The notes: a model not told the origin generated them from the sequence alone. Shown: positions 16,600 through 25,500, counted from the first letter of the stretch. The stretch is 64,000 nucleotides of DNA from Caulobacter sp. UNC279MFTsu5.1 (GCF_900114015.1 NZ_FORN01000004.1:164595-228594), one strand, 5' to 3'. Translations and numbers: made by a program.

Positions 16600-17574
16600 A
16601 TGTCCGAGACCATGACCGCCATCGCCATCGAAGGCGGCAAGGGGGCGGCCGACGCCCTCCGTCCGGAGACCGTGGCGCGTCCGCAACCCGGTCCGGGCCA
16701 GATCCTGATCCGCGTGCGGGCGGCCGGGGTGAACCGTCCGGACCTGTTGCAGCGCTTGGGTTTCTACCCGCCGCCGCCCGGCGCCCCGGCCACCCTGGGC
16801 CTGGAGGTCGCCGGCGAGGTCGTGAGCGAGTCGGGAAGGTGGCAAGTCGGCGACAAGGTCTGCGCCCTGCTGGGCGGCGGCGGCTACGTGCAATACGCCG
16901 TGGTCGACGCCCGCCACGCCCTGCCGATCCCCGAAGGACTCGACTTCGCCCACGCCGCCGCCCTGCCCGAGACGGTCTTCACCGTGTTCGCCAACGTGTT
17001 CGAACATGGCGCGCTCAAGGTTGGCGAGACGCTGCTGATTCATGGCGGCACGTCCGGTATCGGGACAACGGCGATCGCCATGGCCAAGGCGCATGGCGCG
17101 CGGGTGATCGCCACGGGCCGCGGCGCGGACAAGAAGGCCCAGGCCCTGGCCCTGGGCGCCGACATCGCCGTCGACGCCAAGGCCGAGGACTTCGCCGAGG
17201 TCGCCAAGGCGGCCGGCGGGGTCGACGTGGTGCTGGACATGGTCGGGGCCAGCTATTTCGACCGCAATCTCGACGCCCTGAACACCGGCGGCCGCATCGT
17301 CTACATCGCCGCCCTGGCCGGGCCGGTGCTGGAGGTTCCGGTGATGAAGATCATGCAGAAGCGCGCCGTGATCACCGGCTCGACCCTGCGCCCGCGCTCG
17401 GCCGACGAGAAGGCCCGCCTGGCCGCCGAGATCGAGCGCGTCGTCTGGCCGTGGATCGCCGCCGGCAAGCTCAAGCCGGTGATCGACGCCACCTTCCCCC
17501 TGGAAGAGGCCGCGGCCGCCCATGCCCACCTCGAGGCCGGCGAGCATGTGGGCAAGGTGGTGCTGCTGGCATGA
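16600..17574 (+). CDS. NAD(P)H:quinone oxidoreductase, PIG3-type MDR family
   Basis: A 324-residue zinc-independent medium-chain reductase. RAAGVNRPDLLQRLGFYPPPPG is the PIG3/TP53I3-type N-terminus, and IHGGTSGIGTTAIAMAKAHGA is the nucleotide-binding Rossmann motif. It probably reduces quinones with NADPH. Its TGA overlaps the ATG of the next gene (17571), so the two are translationally coupled. Confidence 0.9.
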   Translation: MSETMTAIAIEGGKGAADALRPETVARPQPGPGQILIRVRAAGVNRPDLLQRLGFYPPPPGAPATLGLEVAGEVVSESGRWQVGDKVCALLGGGGYVQYAVVDARHALPIPEGLDFAHAAALPETVFTVFANVFEHGALKVGETLLIHGGTSGIGTTAIAMAKAHGARVIATGRGADKKAQALALGADIAVDAKAEDFAEVAKAAGGVDVVLDMVGASYFDRNLDALNTGGRIVYIAALAGPVLEVPVMKIMQKRAVITGSTLRPRSADEKARLAAEIERVVWPWIAAGKLKPVIDATFPLEEAAAAHAHLEAGEHVGKVVLLA

Positions 17575-18719
17575 GCGACACCGCCGCCGACAAGATCGCC
17601 GCGCGCCCGCCTGGCCTCCGGGTGGGCGAACCCGCCCCATGGTTCGTGGCGCGCTCGACCGCCAATCCCCGGTTCACCTTCCACACGGCCGCCGGACGCT
17701 ACGTCGTGCTGGGCTTCGTCGGCTCGTCCCAGCATCCGCTGGCGGCCGCGGCCCTGGCCGAAGTCGCCGCCCGCCGGGCGCTGTTCGACGACGTGAAGGC
17801 CTCGTTCTTCGGCGTCAGCATCGACCCGGCCGACGAAGCCCAAGGCCGGGTCGCCGAAAGCCTGCCCGGTTTGCGCTGGTTCTGGGACGGCGATCTGGCG
17901 GTCAGTCGACTTTACGGCGCCGCCGCGGCCGAACCCGTCGCTCCGGAGGGCGTGGCCTATCGCCCGTTCTGGCTGGTCCTGGATCCTCAGCTGCGTTGCG
18001 TGTTCACCGCGCCGCTTGCCGAGACCGGCGCGGTGCTGGACTTCGTCGCCGCCGCGCCCGCCCCCGCTGACCACGCCGGCGCCCCTCTGCACGCGCCCGT
18101 GCTGATCCTGCCCCGGGTCTTCGAGCCCGAGCTCTGCCGCCGGCTGATCGCGGTCTACGAGGCCGCCGGCGGCCACGCGTCTGGCTTCATGCGCGACGTA
18201 GACGGCAAGACGCGGCTGATCGTCGATCCGACGCACAAGCGACGCAGCGATCACGATCTGGTTGATCCGGGCCTGCGCGCCGCCGCGGCCGCCCGCATCC
18301 ACGACCGGCTGATTCCCGAGGTGGCCAAGGCTTTCCAGTTCAAGGCCACCCGCATGGAGCGCTACCTGGTCGGCTGCTACGGCGCGGCCGAGGGCGGCCA
18401 CTTCCGGCCCCATCGCGACAACACCACCGCCGGCACCGCGCACCGGCGGTTCGCCGTGACCATCAACCTGAACGCCGAGGACTACGAGGGCGGCGACCTG
18501 TCCTTCCCGGAGTTCGGCCCGCGTCGCTATCGCGCGCCGACCGGCGGCGCGGTGGTGTTCTCCTGCTCGCTGCTGCACATGGTCGACCCCATCCTGGCCG
18601 GACGCCGCTTCGCCTTCCTGCCCTTCCTCTACGACGAGGTCGCGGCGCGCGAGCGCGAGGCCCGCAACGCCGAACTGGGGGAAGAGCTGGCGCCGTACGT
18701 GGCAGGGCGGACGGCGTGA
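17571..18719 (+). CDS. Peroxiredoxin-like / 2OG-Fe(II) oxygenase fusion protein
   Basis: A 382-residue two-domain protein. Residues ~15-165 look like an AhpC/peroxiredoxin fold (GEPAPWFVARS, VLGFVGSSQHP), but the position of the peroxidatic Cys reads GSSQHP and has no Cys. Residues ~185-370 form a prolyl-4-hydroxylase-type domain with HRD as the His-x-Asp iron ligand (GGHFRPHRDNT), a distal His in LLHMV and GRRF supplying the 2-oxoglutarate Arg. It overlaps the quinone oxidoreductase by four bases. Probable role: hydroxylation of a peptide or metabolite linked to redox state; the substrate is unknown. Confidence 0.88.
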   Translation: MSDTAADKIAARPPGLRVGEPAPWFVARSTANPRFTFHTAAGRYVVLGFVGSSQHPLAAAALAEVAARRALFDDVKASFFGVSIDPADEAQGRVAESLPGLRWFWDGDLAVSRLYGAAAAEPVAPEGVAYRPFWLVLDPQLRCVFTAPLAETGAVLDFVAAAPAPADHAGAPLHAPVLILPRVFEPELCRRLIAVYEAAGGHASGFMRDVDGKTRLIVDPTHKRRSDHDLVDPGLRAAAAARIHDRLIPEVAKAFQFKATRMERYLVGCYGAAEGGHFRPHRDNTTAGTAHRRFAVTINLNAEDYEGGDLSFPEFGPRRYRAPTGGAVVFSCSLLHMVDPILAGRRFAFLPFLYDEVAAREREARNAELGEELAPYVAGRTA

Positions 18720-18749
18720 ACCGGCCAGGACGGCCGGCGTTCCTTCCCC

Positions 18750-19475
18750 ATGCCCCATCGCCCACGCATCGGTTGCTCAGGCTGGACCTATGACGACTGG
18801 AAAGGGCCGTTCTATCCTGAAACGGTGAAGCTGAAGGACCGGCTGGCCTACTATGCCAGCCGCTTCGACACGACCGAGATCAACGGCAGCTTCTACCGCC
18901 TGCCTACCGAGAAGGCGGTCTCCGCCTGGGTCGACCAGGTCCCCGACGGCTTCCGTTTCGCCTGGAAGGTTTCGCGCTACATCACCCACAACAAGAAGCT
19001 CAAGGACTGCCAGGACAGCGTCGACCTGGTGTTCGGCCGGATGAAGCCGTTGGGCGACAAGCGCGGCCCGGCCCTGGTGCAACTGCCGCCGATGTTGCAC
19101 CGCGACGACGAACGGCTGAAGCGCTTCCTGGGCTGGTTGCCGAACGGCCAGCATGTCGTCGTCGAGTTCCGCCACGCCAGCTGGTACGACGAAGCCGTCT
19201 ACGCGATCCTGCGCGACCATGGCGTCGCCTTCTGCGTCTCCGACCACCACGACGCCCCCTCGCCCTGGCTGGCCACCGCCGACTTCGCCTATGTGCGCGG
19301 TCACGGACCGGGCGGCCGCTATCACGGACGCTATTCCGACGCCGAGCTGAAGGCCTGGGCCGAGCAGCTCGCGGCCTGGCGCGCCGACGGCCTGGAGACC
19401 TTCAGCTACTTCGACAACGACGTGAAGAGCGCCGCGCCCCAGGACGCCGACAAGCTGATCGCGCTCTCAAAGTGA
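18750..19475 (+). CDS. DUF72 (YecE-like) family protein
   Basis: A 241-residue protein with the DUF72 features IGCSGWTYDDWKGPFYP, LAYYASRFDTTEINGSFYRLP and FSYFDNDVKSAAPQDADKL. It is predicted to be a TIM-barrel of unknown biochemical role. It lies 31 bases after the oxygenase fusion, in the same direction. Confidence 0.93.
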   Translation: MPHRPRIGCSGWTYDDWKGPFYPETVKLKDRLAYYASRFDTTEINGSFYRLPTEKAVSAWVDQVPDGFRFAWKVSRYITHNKKLKDCQDSVDLVFGRMKPLGDKRGPALVQLPPMLHRDDERLKRFLGWLPNGQHVVVEFRHASWYDEAVYAILRDHGVAFCVSDHHDAPSPWLATADFAYVRGHGPGGRYHGRYSDAELKAWAEQLAAWRADGLETFSYFDNDVKSAAPQDADKLIALSK

Positions 19476-19511
19476 TCGCGACAGGCGGGCCGCACCGGCC
19501 TAAGCTGAAGC

Positions 19512-19835
19512 ATGACCTGGATCGACGGCCTGGCCATTCTGACTTTCGCATTGTGCGCCATGGGCGTCTGGATGCGGTCCATCGTGACCCAGCCGTCTTT
19601 CTTGCGTGAGTGGTTGGTATGGGGCGTGTTCACATCCGCCGCGATGGGAGCCAGCCTTTATCGGATCGAAGTCGAACCCCTCCAGGCCCTTGGAGGCGGC
19701 TTGTTCTTTGGCTTCTTCATCACTGGCATGGGACTACTTCGCTACCATTCATTTCCGTGGAGCGCGGAGCGAGCAGACGATGAAACCTATCGGCGCGCGT
19801 CACGTGATCTGGACTCGGCGCGACACGGCGATTGA
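19512..19835 (+). CDS. Small membrane protein of unknown function
   Basis: A 107-residue protein with three hydrophobic segments (residues ~5-22, 34-52 and 58-78) and a hydrophilic C-terminal tail. Base composition is lower in GC than its neighbours, hinting at relaxed selection or recent acquisition. It lies 37 bases after DUF72. Confidence 0.6.
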   Translation: MTWIDGLAILTFALCAMGVWMRSIVTQPSFLREWLVWGVFTSAAMGASLYRIEVEPLQALGGGLFFGFFITGMGLLRYHSFPWSAERADDETYRRASRDLDSARHGD

Positions 19836-19929
19836 TCCCCGTTCCCTTTCCCGCAGAACCGCATTATAGCTCCAGGCTGAACATCCCGCCCGGCCGCAAG
19901 GTCGGGCGCCGTCATTTCTGGAGGACCGC

Positions 19930-20649
19930 ATGTCCGACATCCTGATGCCCAAGGCGACGGCCGTCTGGCTCGTGGACAACACGTCGCTTAGCTTTGAACA
20001 GATCGCCGACTTCTGCGGCCTTCACCCCCTGGAAGTCCGCGGCATCGCCGACGGCGAGGTAGCGCGCGACATCCGCGGCGCCGACCCGATCGGCAACGGC
20101 CAGCTGACCCGCGAGGAGTTGGACCGCGCCCAGGCCAATCCGGACTACCGGATGAAGGCCCAGGTCAGCCGCCACGCCGAACTGCTGAAGCCGCAGAAGA
20201 AAGCCCCGCGCTACACCCCGGTGTCGCGTCGCCAGGACCGTCCGGACGCCATCGCCTGGTTCCTGCGCCACCACCCCGAGGTGACCGATGCGCAGATCTC
20301 CAAGCTGCTGGGCACCACAAAGTCGACCATCGAGCAGGTTCGCGCCCGCACGCACTGGAACGCGGCCAACATCAAGCCGGTCGATCCGGTGACCCTGGGC
20401 CTGGTCGGCCAGCTGGAGCTGGACGCCCTGGTCAAGAAGGCCGCCGAGAAGAAGGCCAAGGACGACCTGAAGAAGGGCATCCTGCCGGAAGACCCGACCC
20501 TGCGTCCGGCCTCGGAAACCAGCGCCCTGCCGGAGGACCACGAGGACGAAGAGGCCGCCATCCGCGCATCGCGCATCGAGCCCAAGGCCGAGGACGTGTT
20601 CGGCAAGTCGACCTACGTGGCCGACGACGAAGAGGACGACGAGGACTGA
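19930..20649 (+). CDS. trcR: Cell-cycle transcriptional regulator TrcR (DUF1013)
   Basis: A 239-residue protein with the DUF1013 core: MPKATAVWLVDNTSLSFEQIADFC, a helix-turn-helix-like segment, and RPDAIAWFLRHHPEVTDAQISKLLGTTKSTIEQVR, a second putative DNA-binding helix pair. The C-terminus is strongly acidic. DUF1013 is now named TrcR in Caulobacter, an essential regulator associated with transcription. A ribosome site (GGAGG) lies just upstream and a strong terminator follows. Confidence 0.9.
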   Translation: MSDILMPKATAVWLVDNTSLSFEQIADFCGLHPLEVRGIADGEVARDIRGADPIGNGQLTREELDRAQANPDYRMKAQVSRHAELLKPQKKAPRYTPVSRRQDRPDAIAWFLRHHPEVTDAQISKLLGTTKSTIEQVRARTHWNAANIKPVDPVTLGLVGQLELDALVKKAAEKKAKDDLKKGILPEDPTLRPASETSALPEDHEDEEAAIRASRIEPKAEDVFGKSTYVADDEEDDED

Positions 20650-20666
20650 TATCCTCGCAGCCAAGC

Positions 20667-20714
20667 AAAAGGCCCGCCCCGTGTGCACGGCGCGGGCCTT
20701 TCTGTTTTCGGCCT
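20667..20714 (+). terminator. Rho-independent terminator of trcR
   Basis: Stem AAAAGGCCCGC / GCGGGCCTTT around a CCCGTGTGCACGGC loop, followed by TCTGTTTT, about 20 bases after the trcR stop. Confidence 0.85.
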
Positions 20715-20761
20715 CCTCTGGCGGCCACCGCCGTGTTCGACGCGGCGATGGCCAGAGGGGG

Positions 20762-20935
20762 CTAGTGAAGTCGCGCCCTAAGGCCTTCGATCTCCTCCTT
20801 GAGCCTGAGCTTCTGCCGCTTCAACTCCCTGAGCAGGGTGGTGTCACTGACGGGACGACGGGTCTCCTCCTGGATCGTGCGGTCGAGGCTCTCGTGACGG
20901 GACCCAAGCTCGCGGATACGGGATTCGATGGCCAT
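20762..20935 (-). CDS. DUF465 (YdcH) family protein
   Basis: A 57-residue helical protein starting at ATG 20935 (MAIESRIRELGSRHESLD) and ending LKEEIEGLRARLH. The KRQKLRLKEEI segment is the DUF465 signature; a longer start at 20974 is less likely. A second DUF465 protein lies at 22218. Function unknown. Confidence 0.82.
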   Translation of the reverse strand: MAIESRIRELGSRHESLDRTIQEETRRPVSDTTLLRELKRQKLRLKEEIEGLRARLH

Positions 20936-21064
20936 GGCTGTCGGCTCCTTGCTGGTGGAGCGGCAAGTCAACACCCGCTGTTCGAAGCTGTCAGATCACA
21001 TATGATTGCAATCGGCGGCGCTTGACCTGGCGCAGCTTGCTCCCAAGACGGACGAAAATTCACC

Positions 21065-21676
21065 ATGTCGGACCTGCTGGCCCCGCCCGAAAAACCTCGT
21101 CTGGTCGTCGGAATCTCAGGCGCGTCTGGGGTTGTCTACGGTCTGCGGGCGCTGGACGCCTGTCGCGAACTGGGGGTGGAAAGCCACCTGGTCCTGTCGA
21201 AATCGGCCGCCCTGACCCTGTCGCAGGAAACCGGATTTTCCGTCGCCCAGGTCAATGAGAAGGCGGACGTTGTCCATCGCGTGGGCGACATTGGGGCGGC
21301 GATCGCGTCGGGCTCATATCGCACATTGGGCATGATCATCGCCCCCTGCTCGGTGCGCACGATGAGCGAGGTCGCCACGGGGGTCACGGCCTCGCTGCTG
21401 ACCCGCGCCGCCGATGTGACGCTGAAGGAGCGCCGGCCGCTGGTGCTGATGGTGCGCGAGACGCCCCTACACCTGGGCCACCTGCGCACCCTGACCAAGC
21501 TGGCCGAGATGGGCGCGGTGATCGCCCCGCCGCTTCCCGCGTTCTATGCCAGGCCGCAGTCGATCGCCGAGATGGTCGACCAGTCGGTGGGCCGCGCGCT
21601 CGACCTGTTCGGCCTGTCCTGGCGGCCGGTCAAGCGCTGGGGCGAGGACCTGGCGACGATCACCGGCGACGCCTGA
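21065..21676 (+). CDS. ubiX: Flavin prenyltransferase UbiX
   Basis: A 203-residue enzyme that prenylates FMN to give the cofactor of UbiD decarboxylases, needed for ubiquinone synthesis. VVGISGASGVVYGLRAL at the N-terminus binds the flavin, and APCSVRTMSEVATGVT, RRPLVLMVRETPL and LP-PAFYARP are UbiX motifs. No ubiD is in the window. It appears to form a unit with the two following genes. Confidence 0.94.
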   Translation: MSDLLAPPEKPRLVVGISGASGVVYGLRALDACRELGVESHLVLSKSAALTLSQETGFSVAQVNEKADVVHRVGDIGAAIASGSYRTLGMIIAPCSVRTMSEVATGVTASLLTRAADVTLKERRPLVLMVRETPLHLGHLRTLTKLAEMGAVIAPPLPAFYARPQSIAEMVDQSVGRALDLFGLSWRPVKRWGEDLATITGDA

Positions 21677-21700
21677 AAGAGGCTTGAGGGGTTAACGAAG

Positions 21701-22150
21701 ATGCGGCTTTGGCAGTGGGCCCTGGAGGTCTATGTGCGACCGTCTGTCGCAGGGGCGTGCCTGGCGCTGCAGGACGGGCACGGCCAGAACGTGCCCTATC
21801 TGCTGTGGGCCGCCTGGCGGGCCAGCGAGGGCCGCGCCGCCGACGCCAAGGCCGCCGCCCAGTTGGTCAAGCGCTGGGACGCCGAGGTCGGCTCGCCCCT
21901 GCGCGCCATCCGCCGCACGATCAAGCCGGCCTGGCCCGGGATCGACGACGGCGCGCGCGAGGATTTCCGCAACGCGGTCAAGGAGGTCGAGCTGCACGGC
22001 GAAAAGGTGCTGATGGAGAGCCTGGAGGCCCTCAGCGGCGAGCCGGGCCCGGCGCTGGACGTGTTCGACACGCTGCTGGAAGCGGCCCGGGCGTCCGGCG
22101 ACCCGCCGCGCGAGACCGCCCTGCGCGCCCTTTCCGACGCGCTTTCGTGA
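21701..22150 (+). CDS. TIGR02444 (DUF2390) family protein
   Basis: A 149-residue helical protein with WQWALEVYVRPSVAGACLALQDGHGQNVPYLLWAAW near the N-terminus, the family's defining stretch, normally found near ubi genes or related loci. It starts 24 bases after the ubiX stop and is probably co-transcribed. Function unknown. Confidence 0.85.
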   Translation: MRLWQWALEVYVRPSVAGACLALQDGHGQNVPYLLWAAWRASEGRAADAKAAAQLVKRWDAEVGSPLRAIRRTIKPAWPGIDDGAREDFRNAVKEVELHGEKVLMESLEALSGEPGPALDVFDTLLEAARASGDPPRETALRALSDALS

Positions 22151-22217
22151 GGCTCTTTACCGGCTGTCAGGCTTTGCTATCTATCACCGCCCTACTGGCC
22201 GGCATGGAGGAGCGTCC

Positions 22218-22439
22218 ATGAACGACGACGATCCTTCCGAAGAAACCGACATCGCCATCGAGCGGCGTCTGGCGACCCTGCGCGAAGAGCACCAGGACCT
22301 CGGCGACGCGGTCTCGGCCCTCGAGGAACGCCCCCAGCCCGACATGCTGCAGATCGCTCGCCTCAAGCGCCGCAAGCTGGCCCTGAAGGACGAGATCGTG
22401 CGGCTCGAGGATCAACTGACGCCGGACATCATCGCCTAG
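22218..22439 (+). CDS. DUF465 (YdcH) family protein
   Basis: A 73-residue acidic coiled-coil protein (LATLREEHQDLGDAVSALEER, RLKRRKLALKDEIVRLEDQL), the DUF465 pattern. GGAGGAG precedes ATG 22218 closely. Its 3' end overlaps the convergent LysR gene by 11 bases. Confidence 0.85.
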   Translation: MNDDDPSEETDIAIERRLATLREEHQDLGDAVSALEERPQPDMLQIARLKRRKLALKDEIVRLEDQLTPDIIA

Positions 22440-23337
22440 ACGGATCGACCTTCCGCTCTGGAGCCATCACCTCGGCCAGCCACGCCCGCAAGGCGCCGAC
22501 GGCCTGGCCGTCGCGGGCGGCGGGCGGATAGACCAGCTGAAACCGTCGCCCTGCGAGCGCCGGCCCGAACGGCTGGACCAGCAGGCCGCCGGCCAGCTCG
22601 TCGGCCACCAGCGTCAAGCTGGCCAGAACCACCCCTTGCCCGGCCACCGCCGCCTGGATGGCGTGACTGTCGTCGGTGAAACGCGGCCCCGCCTCGACGT
22701 CCAGGCCCGCCATCCCCGCCTGTCGGGCCCAAAGTCTCCAAGTCGGAGCGTCGGCGCCGGGATGGCGCCATTCGGCGTGGATCAAGGCGTGCGCGACCAG
22801 GTCCCTCGCGTCGGTCAAGCCCAGGCTCGGACTGCACACCGGTGCGAAACGGTCGTCGACCAGGGGTTCGGAGACCAGCCCAGGCCAGGGCCCCAGGCCG
22901 TAGCGCACCGCCGCGTCGGCGTCGCCGGCCCGCAGGTCGACCGGATCGTCTGTGGCCAGCACGCGCAGGTCCAGCTCCGGATTGGCGGCGCGGAACGCCT
23001 CGACCCGGCCGGCCAACCGCCGGGCGGCGAAGGCCATGGTCGTCGACAGAGTCACGACTCGGCGCCCGGAGCCGGCGCGCAAGCCGGCGACCGCCTGCTC
23101 GAAGGCGTCGAAGCCGTCCATGAGGACCGGGAACAGTCGCGCCCCGGCGGCCGTCAGGCTGACGCTACGGACGCCGCGCACGAACAGCGCCTGGTCCAGG
23201 TACGCCTCCAGCTGGCGCACCTGGTGGCTGACCGCGGTGGGCGTCACGGCCAGCTCCTCGGCCGCTAGGCGAAAGCTGAGCCGGCGGGCGGCGGCCTCGA
23301 AGGCGCGCAGCGCGGAAAGCGGCGGGAGACGACGCAT
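22429..23337 (-). CDS. LysR-family regulator (GcvA-type), probable azoR regulator
   Basis: A 302-residue LysR protein: an N-terminal winged helix (SALRAFEAAARRLSFRLAAEELAVTPTAVSHQVRQLE) and a substrate-binding domain. ATG 23337 is chosen; ATG 23349 would add MKSS. It diverges from the azoreductase gene, the usual arrangement of LysR regulators with their targets. A perfect ATGAG-N5-CTCAT palindrome at 23424-23438 is a candidate binding site. Confidence 0.9.
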   Translation of the reverse strand: MRRLPPLSALRAFEAAARRLSFRLAAEELAVTPTAVSHQVRQLEAYLDQALFVRGVRSVSLTAAGARLFPVLMDGFDAFEQAVAGLRAGSGRRVVTLSTTMAFAARRLAGRVEAFRAANPELDLRVLATDDPVDLRAGDADAAVRYGLGPWPGLVSEPLVDDRFAPVCSPSLGLTDARDLVAHALIHAEWRHPGADAPTWRLWARQAGMAGLDVEAGPRFTDDSHAIQAAVAGQGVVLASLTLVADELAGGLLVQPFGPALAGRRFQLVYPPAARDGQAVGALRAWLAEVMAPERKVDPSRR

Positions 23338-23423
23338 GGATGATTTCATCTCATCTATCAGCTGCAGATTTCGCGTTTGTAGCGGATGTTTCGGCGCGCG
23401 ATCCAGGGTGGCACCGAAAACGG

Positions 23424-23438
23424 ATGAGATCAGCTCAT
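23424..23438. promoter_or_regulatory. Candidate LysR operator upstream of azoreductase
   Basis: Perfect inverted repeat ATGAG-ATCAG-CTCAT, 23 bases before the azoreductase start. A related GATGA-TT-TCATC sequence overlaps the regulator start at 23339-23350. No binding has been shown; this is inference from symmetry and position. Confidence 0.45.
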
Positions 23439-23461
23439 TCAAAAGACCCGAGAGCGCCGCC

Positions 23462-24154
23462 ATGACCGCCATCCTGCATATCGACTCCAGCGCCCGCGCC
23501 GGCCTGTCCGGACGATCGCCACACGGCTCGCATAGCCGCCGCCTGACCGCGCGTTTCGTCGATCGCTGGCGCGCCGCGCGCCCCGCCGATTCCGTGACCT
23601 ATCGCGACGTCGGCGCCGCTCCTCCCTCGCCGGTCACCGGCGACTGGATCCATGCGGCCTTCACCCCGCCCGAGCGCCGCGACGGCCGGATGGCGCGGGT
23701 CCTGGCCGAAAGCGATCGCCTGGTCGACGAACTGCTGGCCGCCGACCTGATCGTGGTGGGCGCCCCGATGTACAACTTCGGCCCGCCCGCCCCGTTGAAG
23801 GCCTGGATCGACAACGTCGTCCGGGTCGGCCGCACCTTCGGCTTCGACCGCGCGCGGACGGGCGAGCCGTACTGGCCGATGCTGGACGCGATGGGCAAGA
23901 CGTTGGTGATCCTGTCTTCCCGCGGCGACCACGGCTACGGGTCGGGCGGGCGCCTGGCGCACGCCAACCACCTCGAGCCCGCCCTGCGCACCCCGTTGAG
24001 CTATCTGGGCGTCACCGACGTCCACGAGGCCGCCATCGAGTACGACGAATTCGCCGACTCCCGCCTGGCCGCTTCGATCGTCGCGGCGGAGGCGCGGGTC
24101 GACGAATTGGTTGAGGCGTTGCTGGCCGCGAGGCCCGAGGCGGTAGCGGCCTAA
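23462..24154 (+). CDS. azoR: FMN-dependent NADH-azoreductase
   Basis: A 230-residue flavodoxin-like reductase. ILHIDSSAR with a following SHSRRLTARFVDRW binds FMN phosphate, PMYNFGPPAPLKAWIDNVVRVGRTF is the family signature, and SSRGDHGY lies near the active site. It reduces azo and quinone compounds with NADH and is probably induced through the divergent LysR regulator. Confidence 0.9.
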   Translation: MTAILHIDSSARAGLSGRSPHGSHSRRLTARFVDRWRAARPADSVTYRDVGAAPPSPVTGDWIHAAFTPPERRDGRMARVLAESDRLVDELLAADLIVVGAPMYNFGPPAPLKAWIDNVVRVGRTFGFDRARTGEPYWPMLDAMGKTLVILSSRGDHGYGSGGRLAHANHLEPALRTPLSYLGVTDVHEAAIEYDEFADSRLAASIVAAEARVDELVEALLAARPEAVAA

Positions 24155-24627
24155 CCCGGCTTCACCTCGACGCTCGCCTCGTGCGCCACCGGGAAGTTCA
24201 GCGAGTTGGCCACGAAGCACTTGGCGTTGGCCTCGTGGTGCAGGGCCAGGGCCTTGGCCGGATCCGAGCCGGCGGCGATCGTCACGTGAGGCCGCAGGGT
24301 CGCGCGCTCGAAACGGCCGCCGCCGGTCTCGTCCTCGACCATCACCGCCTGGGCCTCGTCGCGATAGGCGACCACCACCACGCCGTTCACGGCGCACAGG
24401 TGCAGGTACCACAGCTGGTGGCACGCACTGATCGAAGCCAGCAGCAACTCTTCGGGATTCCACCGCCCCGGATCGCCCCGGAAGCTGGGATCGGACGAGC
24501 CCAGCAGCACCGGCTTGCCCTCGGTGGCCACCTCGTAGGCTCGTTCGTAGGCCCGATAGCTGGCCGTGCCCTCGCCGGTGTCGCCCGTCCAAGTCAGGGT
24601 CGTGGCGTAGCGGTGCGACTTGGACAT
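24151..24627 (-). CDS. OsmC family peroxide reductase
   Basis: A 158-residue OsmC/Ohr-like protein. The two redox-active cysteines appear as SACHQLWYLHLC and AKCFVANS, and NPEELLLASISACHQ is the family motif. It probably reduces organic hydroperoxides in the cytoplasm. ATG 24627 matches the usual family length. Convergent with azoR, overlapping by four bases. Confidence 0.9.
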   Translation of the reverse strand: MSKSHRYATTLTWTGDTGEGTASYRAYERAYEVATEGKPVLLGSSDPSFRGDPGRWNPEELLLASISACHQLWYLHLCAVNGVVVVAYRDEAQAVMVEDETGGGRFERATLRPHVTIAAGSDPAKALALHHEANAKCFVANSLNFPVAHEASVEVKPG

Positions 24628-24670
24628 GGATGGGCAGGCTCCTTTGAGGGAACAACCTAGCGCCGTGCGT

Positions 24671-24763
24671 GGTCCTCGTCCTTCGACAAGCTCAGGATGA
24701 GGACCATTTCGGACGCCGCATTCGAAAAACCTCATCCTGAGCCCCTCGAAGGACGAGGTTTTC
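24671..24763. repeat. Palindromic repeat, CCTTCGACAAGCTCAGGATG family
   Basis: One arm reads CTCGTCCTTCGACAAGCTC and the opposite arm CTGAGCCCCTCGAAGGACG, flanking a ~40-base centre. Related copies lie at 36850-36940 and 40312-40349. This REP-like sequence is common in alphaproteobacterial genomes. Confidence 0.8.
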
Positions 24764-24780
24764 GCTCTCGAATGGCTGCC

Positions 24781-25500
24781 CTACGCTTCCTTGCGCGCCC
24801 GCTTCTTCAGGAACATCGCGGCGTCGGCCTCGGCCAGGGCGACCTCGGGATCGGCGCCGGCCTCGATCTCGCGCACGCCCCACGAGATGCGCAGCGGCAC
24901 GGACCACTCGCCCACCTGCACCGGCATGCCGCGCACGGCCGCCGCCAGCGTCTCGGCCTTGGAGGTGGCGGTCTGCTGGTCGGCCTGGACCAGCAGCACG
25001 GCGAACTCGTCGCCGCCGATCCGGCCCACCACGTCGCTCTCGCGGACGTGGGCCTGCAGGCGTCCGGCCACGGCCTTCAGGGCCTCGTCGCCGGCCGCGT
25101 GGCCGAAGCGGTCATTGACGGCCTTGAAGCCGTCCAGGTCGAAGAACACCAGGCTGGCGGGCGAGCCGTAGCGCTGGGCGAAGGCGGCCACCCGCTTGAT
25201 TTCGCGCAGGAAGGCCCGGCGGTTCAGCACCGGGGCCAGCACGTCCAGATCGGCCAGGCCCTGCGCCTCGCCCAGTTTGAACTTCAGCCGGGCGACCTCG
25301 CCCCGCAGGTCGTCGATCTCGACCATCAGGGTCTTCAGCGCCGCCTGCACCTGCGGGGTCAGGTCGGCCTCCGACAGGCCCAAGAACCCGGCCGTGTCGG
25401 CCGCCACCACGGCCCGCGCCACCGCCGGCCCGGCGGCCTCGGTCAGGGCGCGGCGACGGATCGCCGAGAAGGATTCGGTACGGACGCTGGTGATCTTCAT
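24781..25500 (-). CDS. GGDEF diguanylate cyclase (DgcB-like)
   Basis: A 239-residue cyclase that makes c-di-GMP. The N-terminal ~75 residues are helical with a coiled coil (VEIDDLRGEVARLKFKLGEA), followed by a GGDEF domain with an intact RIGGDEFAVL active site. The inhibitory I-site RESD lies five residues upstream, so product feedback is expected. No membrane segment. The short coiled-coil architecture resembles Caulobacter DgcB; that identity is inference. A TTAACCAT half-site is 65 bases upstream. Confidence 0.88.
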   Translation of the reverse strand: MKITSVRTESFSAIRRRALTEAAGPAVARAVVAADTAGFLGLSEADLTPQVQAALKTLMVEIDDLRGEVARLKFKLGEAQGLADLDVLAPVLNRRAFLREIKRVAAFAQRYGSPASLVFFDLDGFKAVNDRFGHAAGDEALKAVAGRLQAHVRESDVVGRIGGDEFAVLLVQADQQTATSKAETLAAAVRGMPVQVGEWSVPLRISWGVREIEAGADPEVALAEADAAMFLKKRARKEA

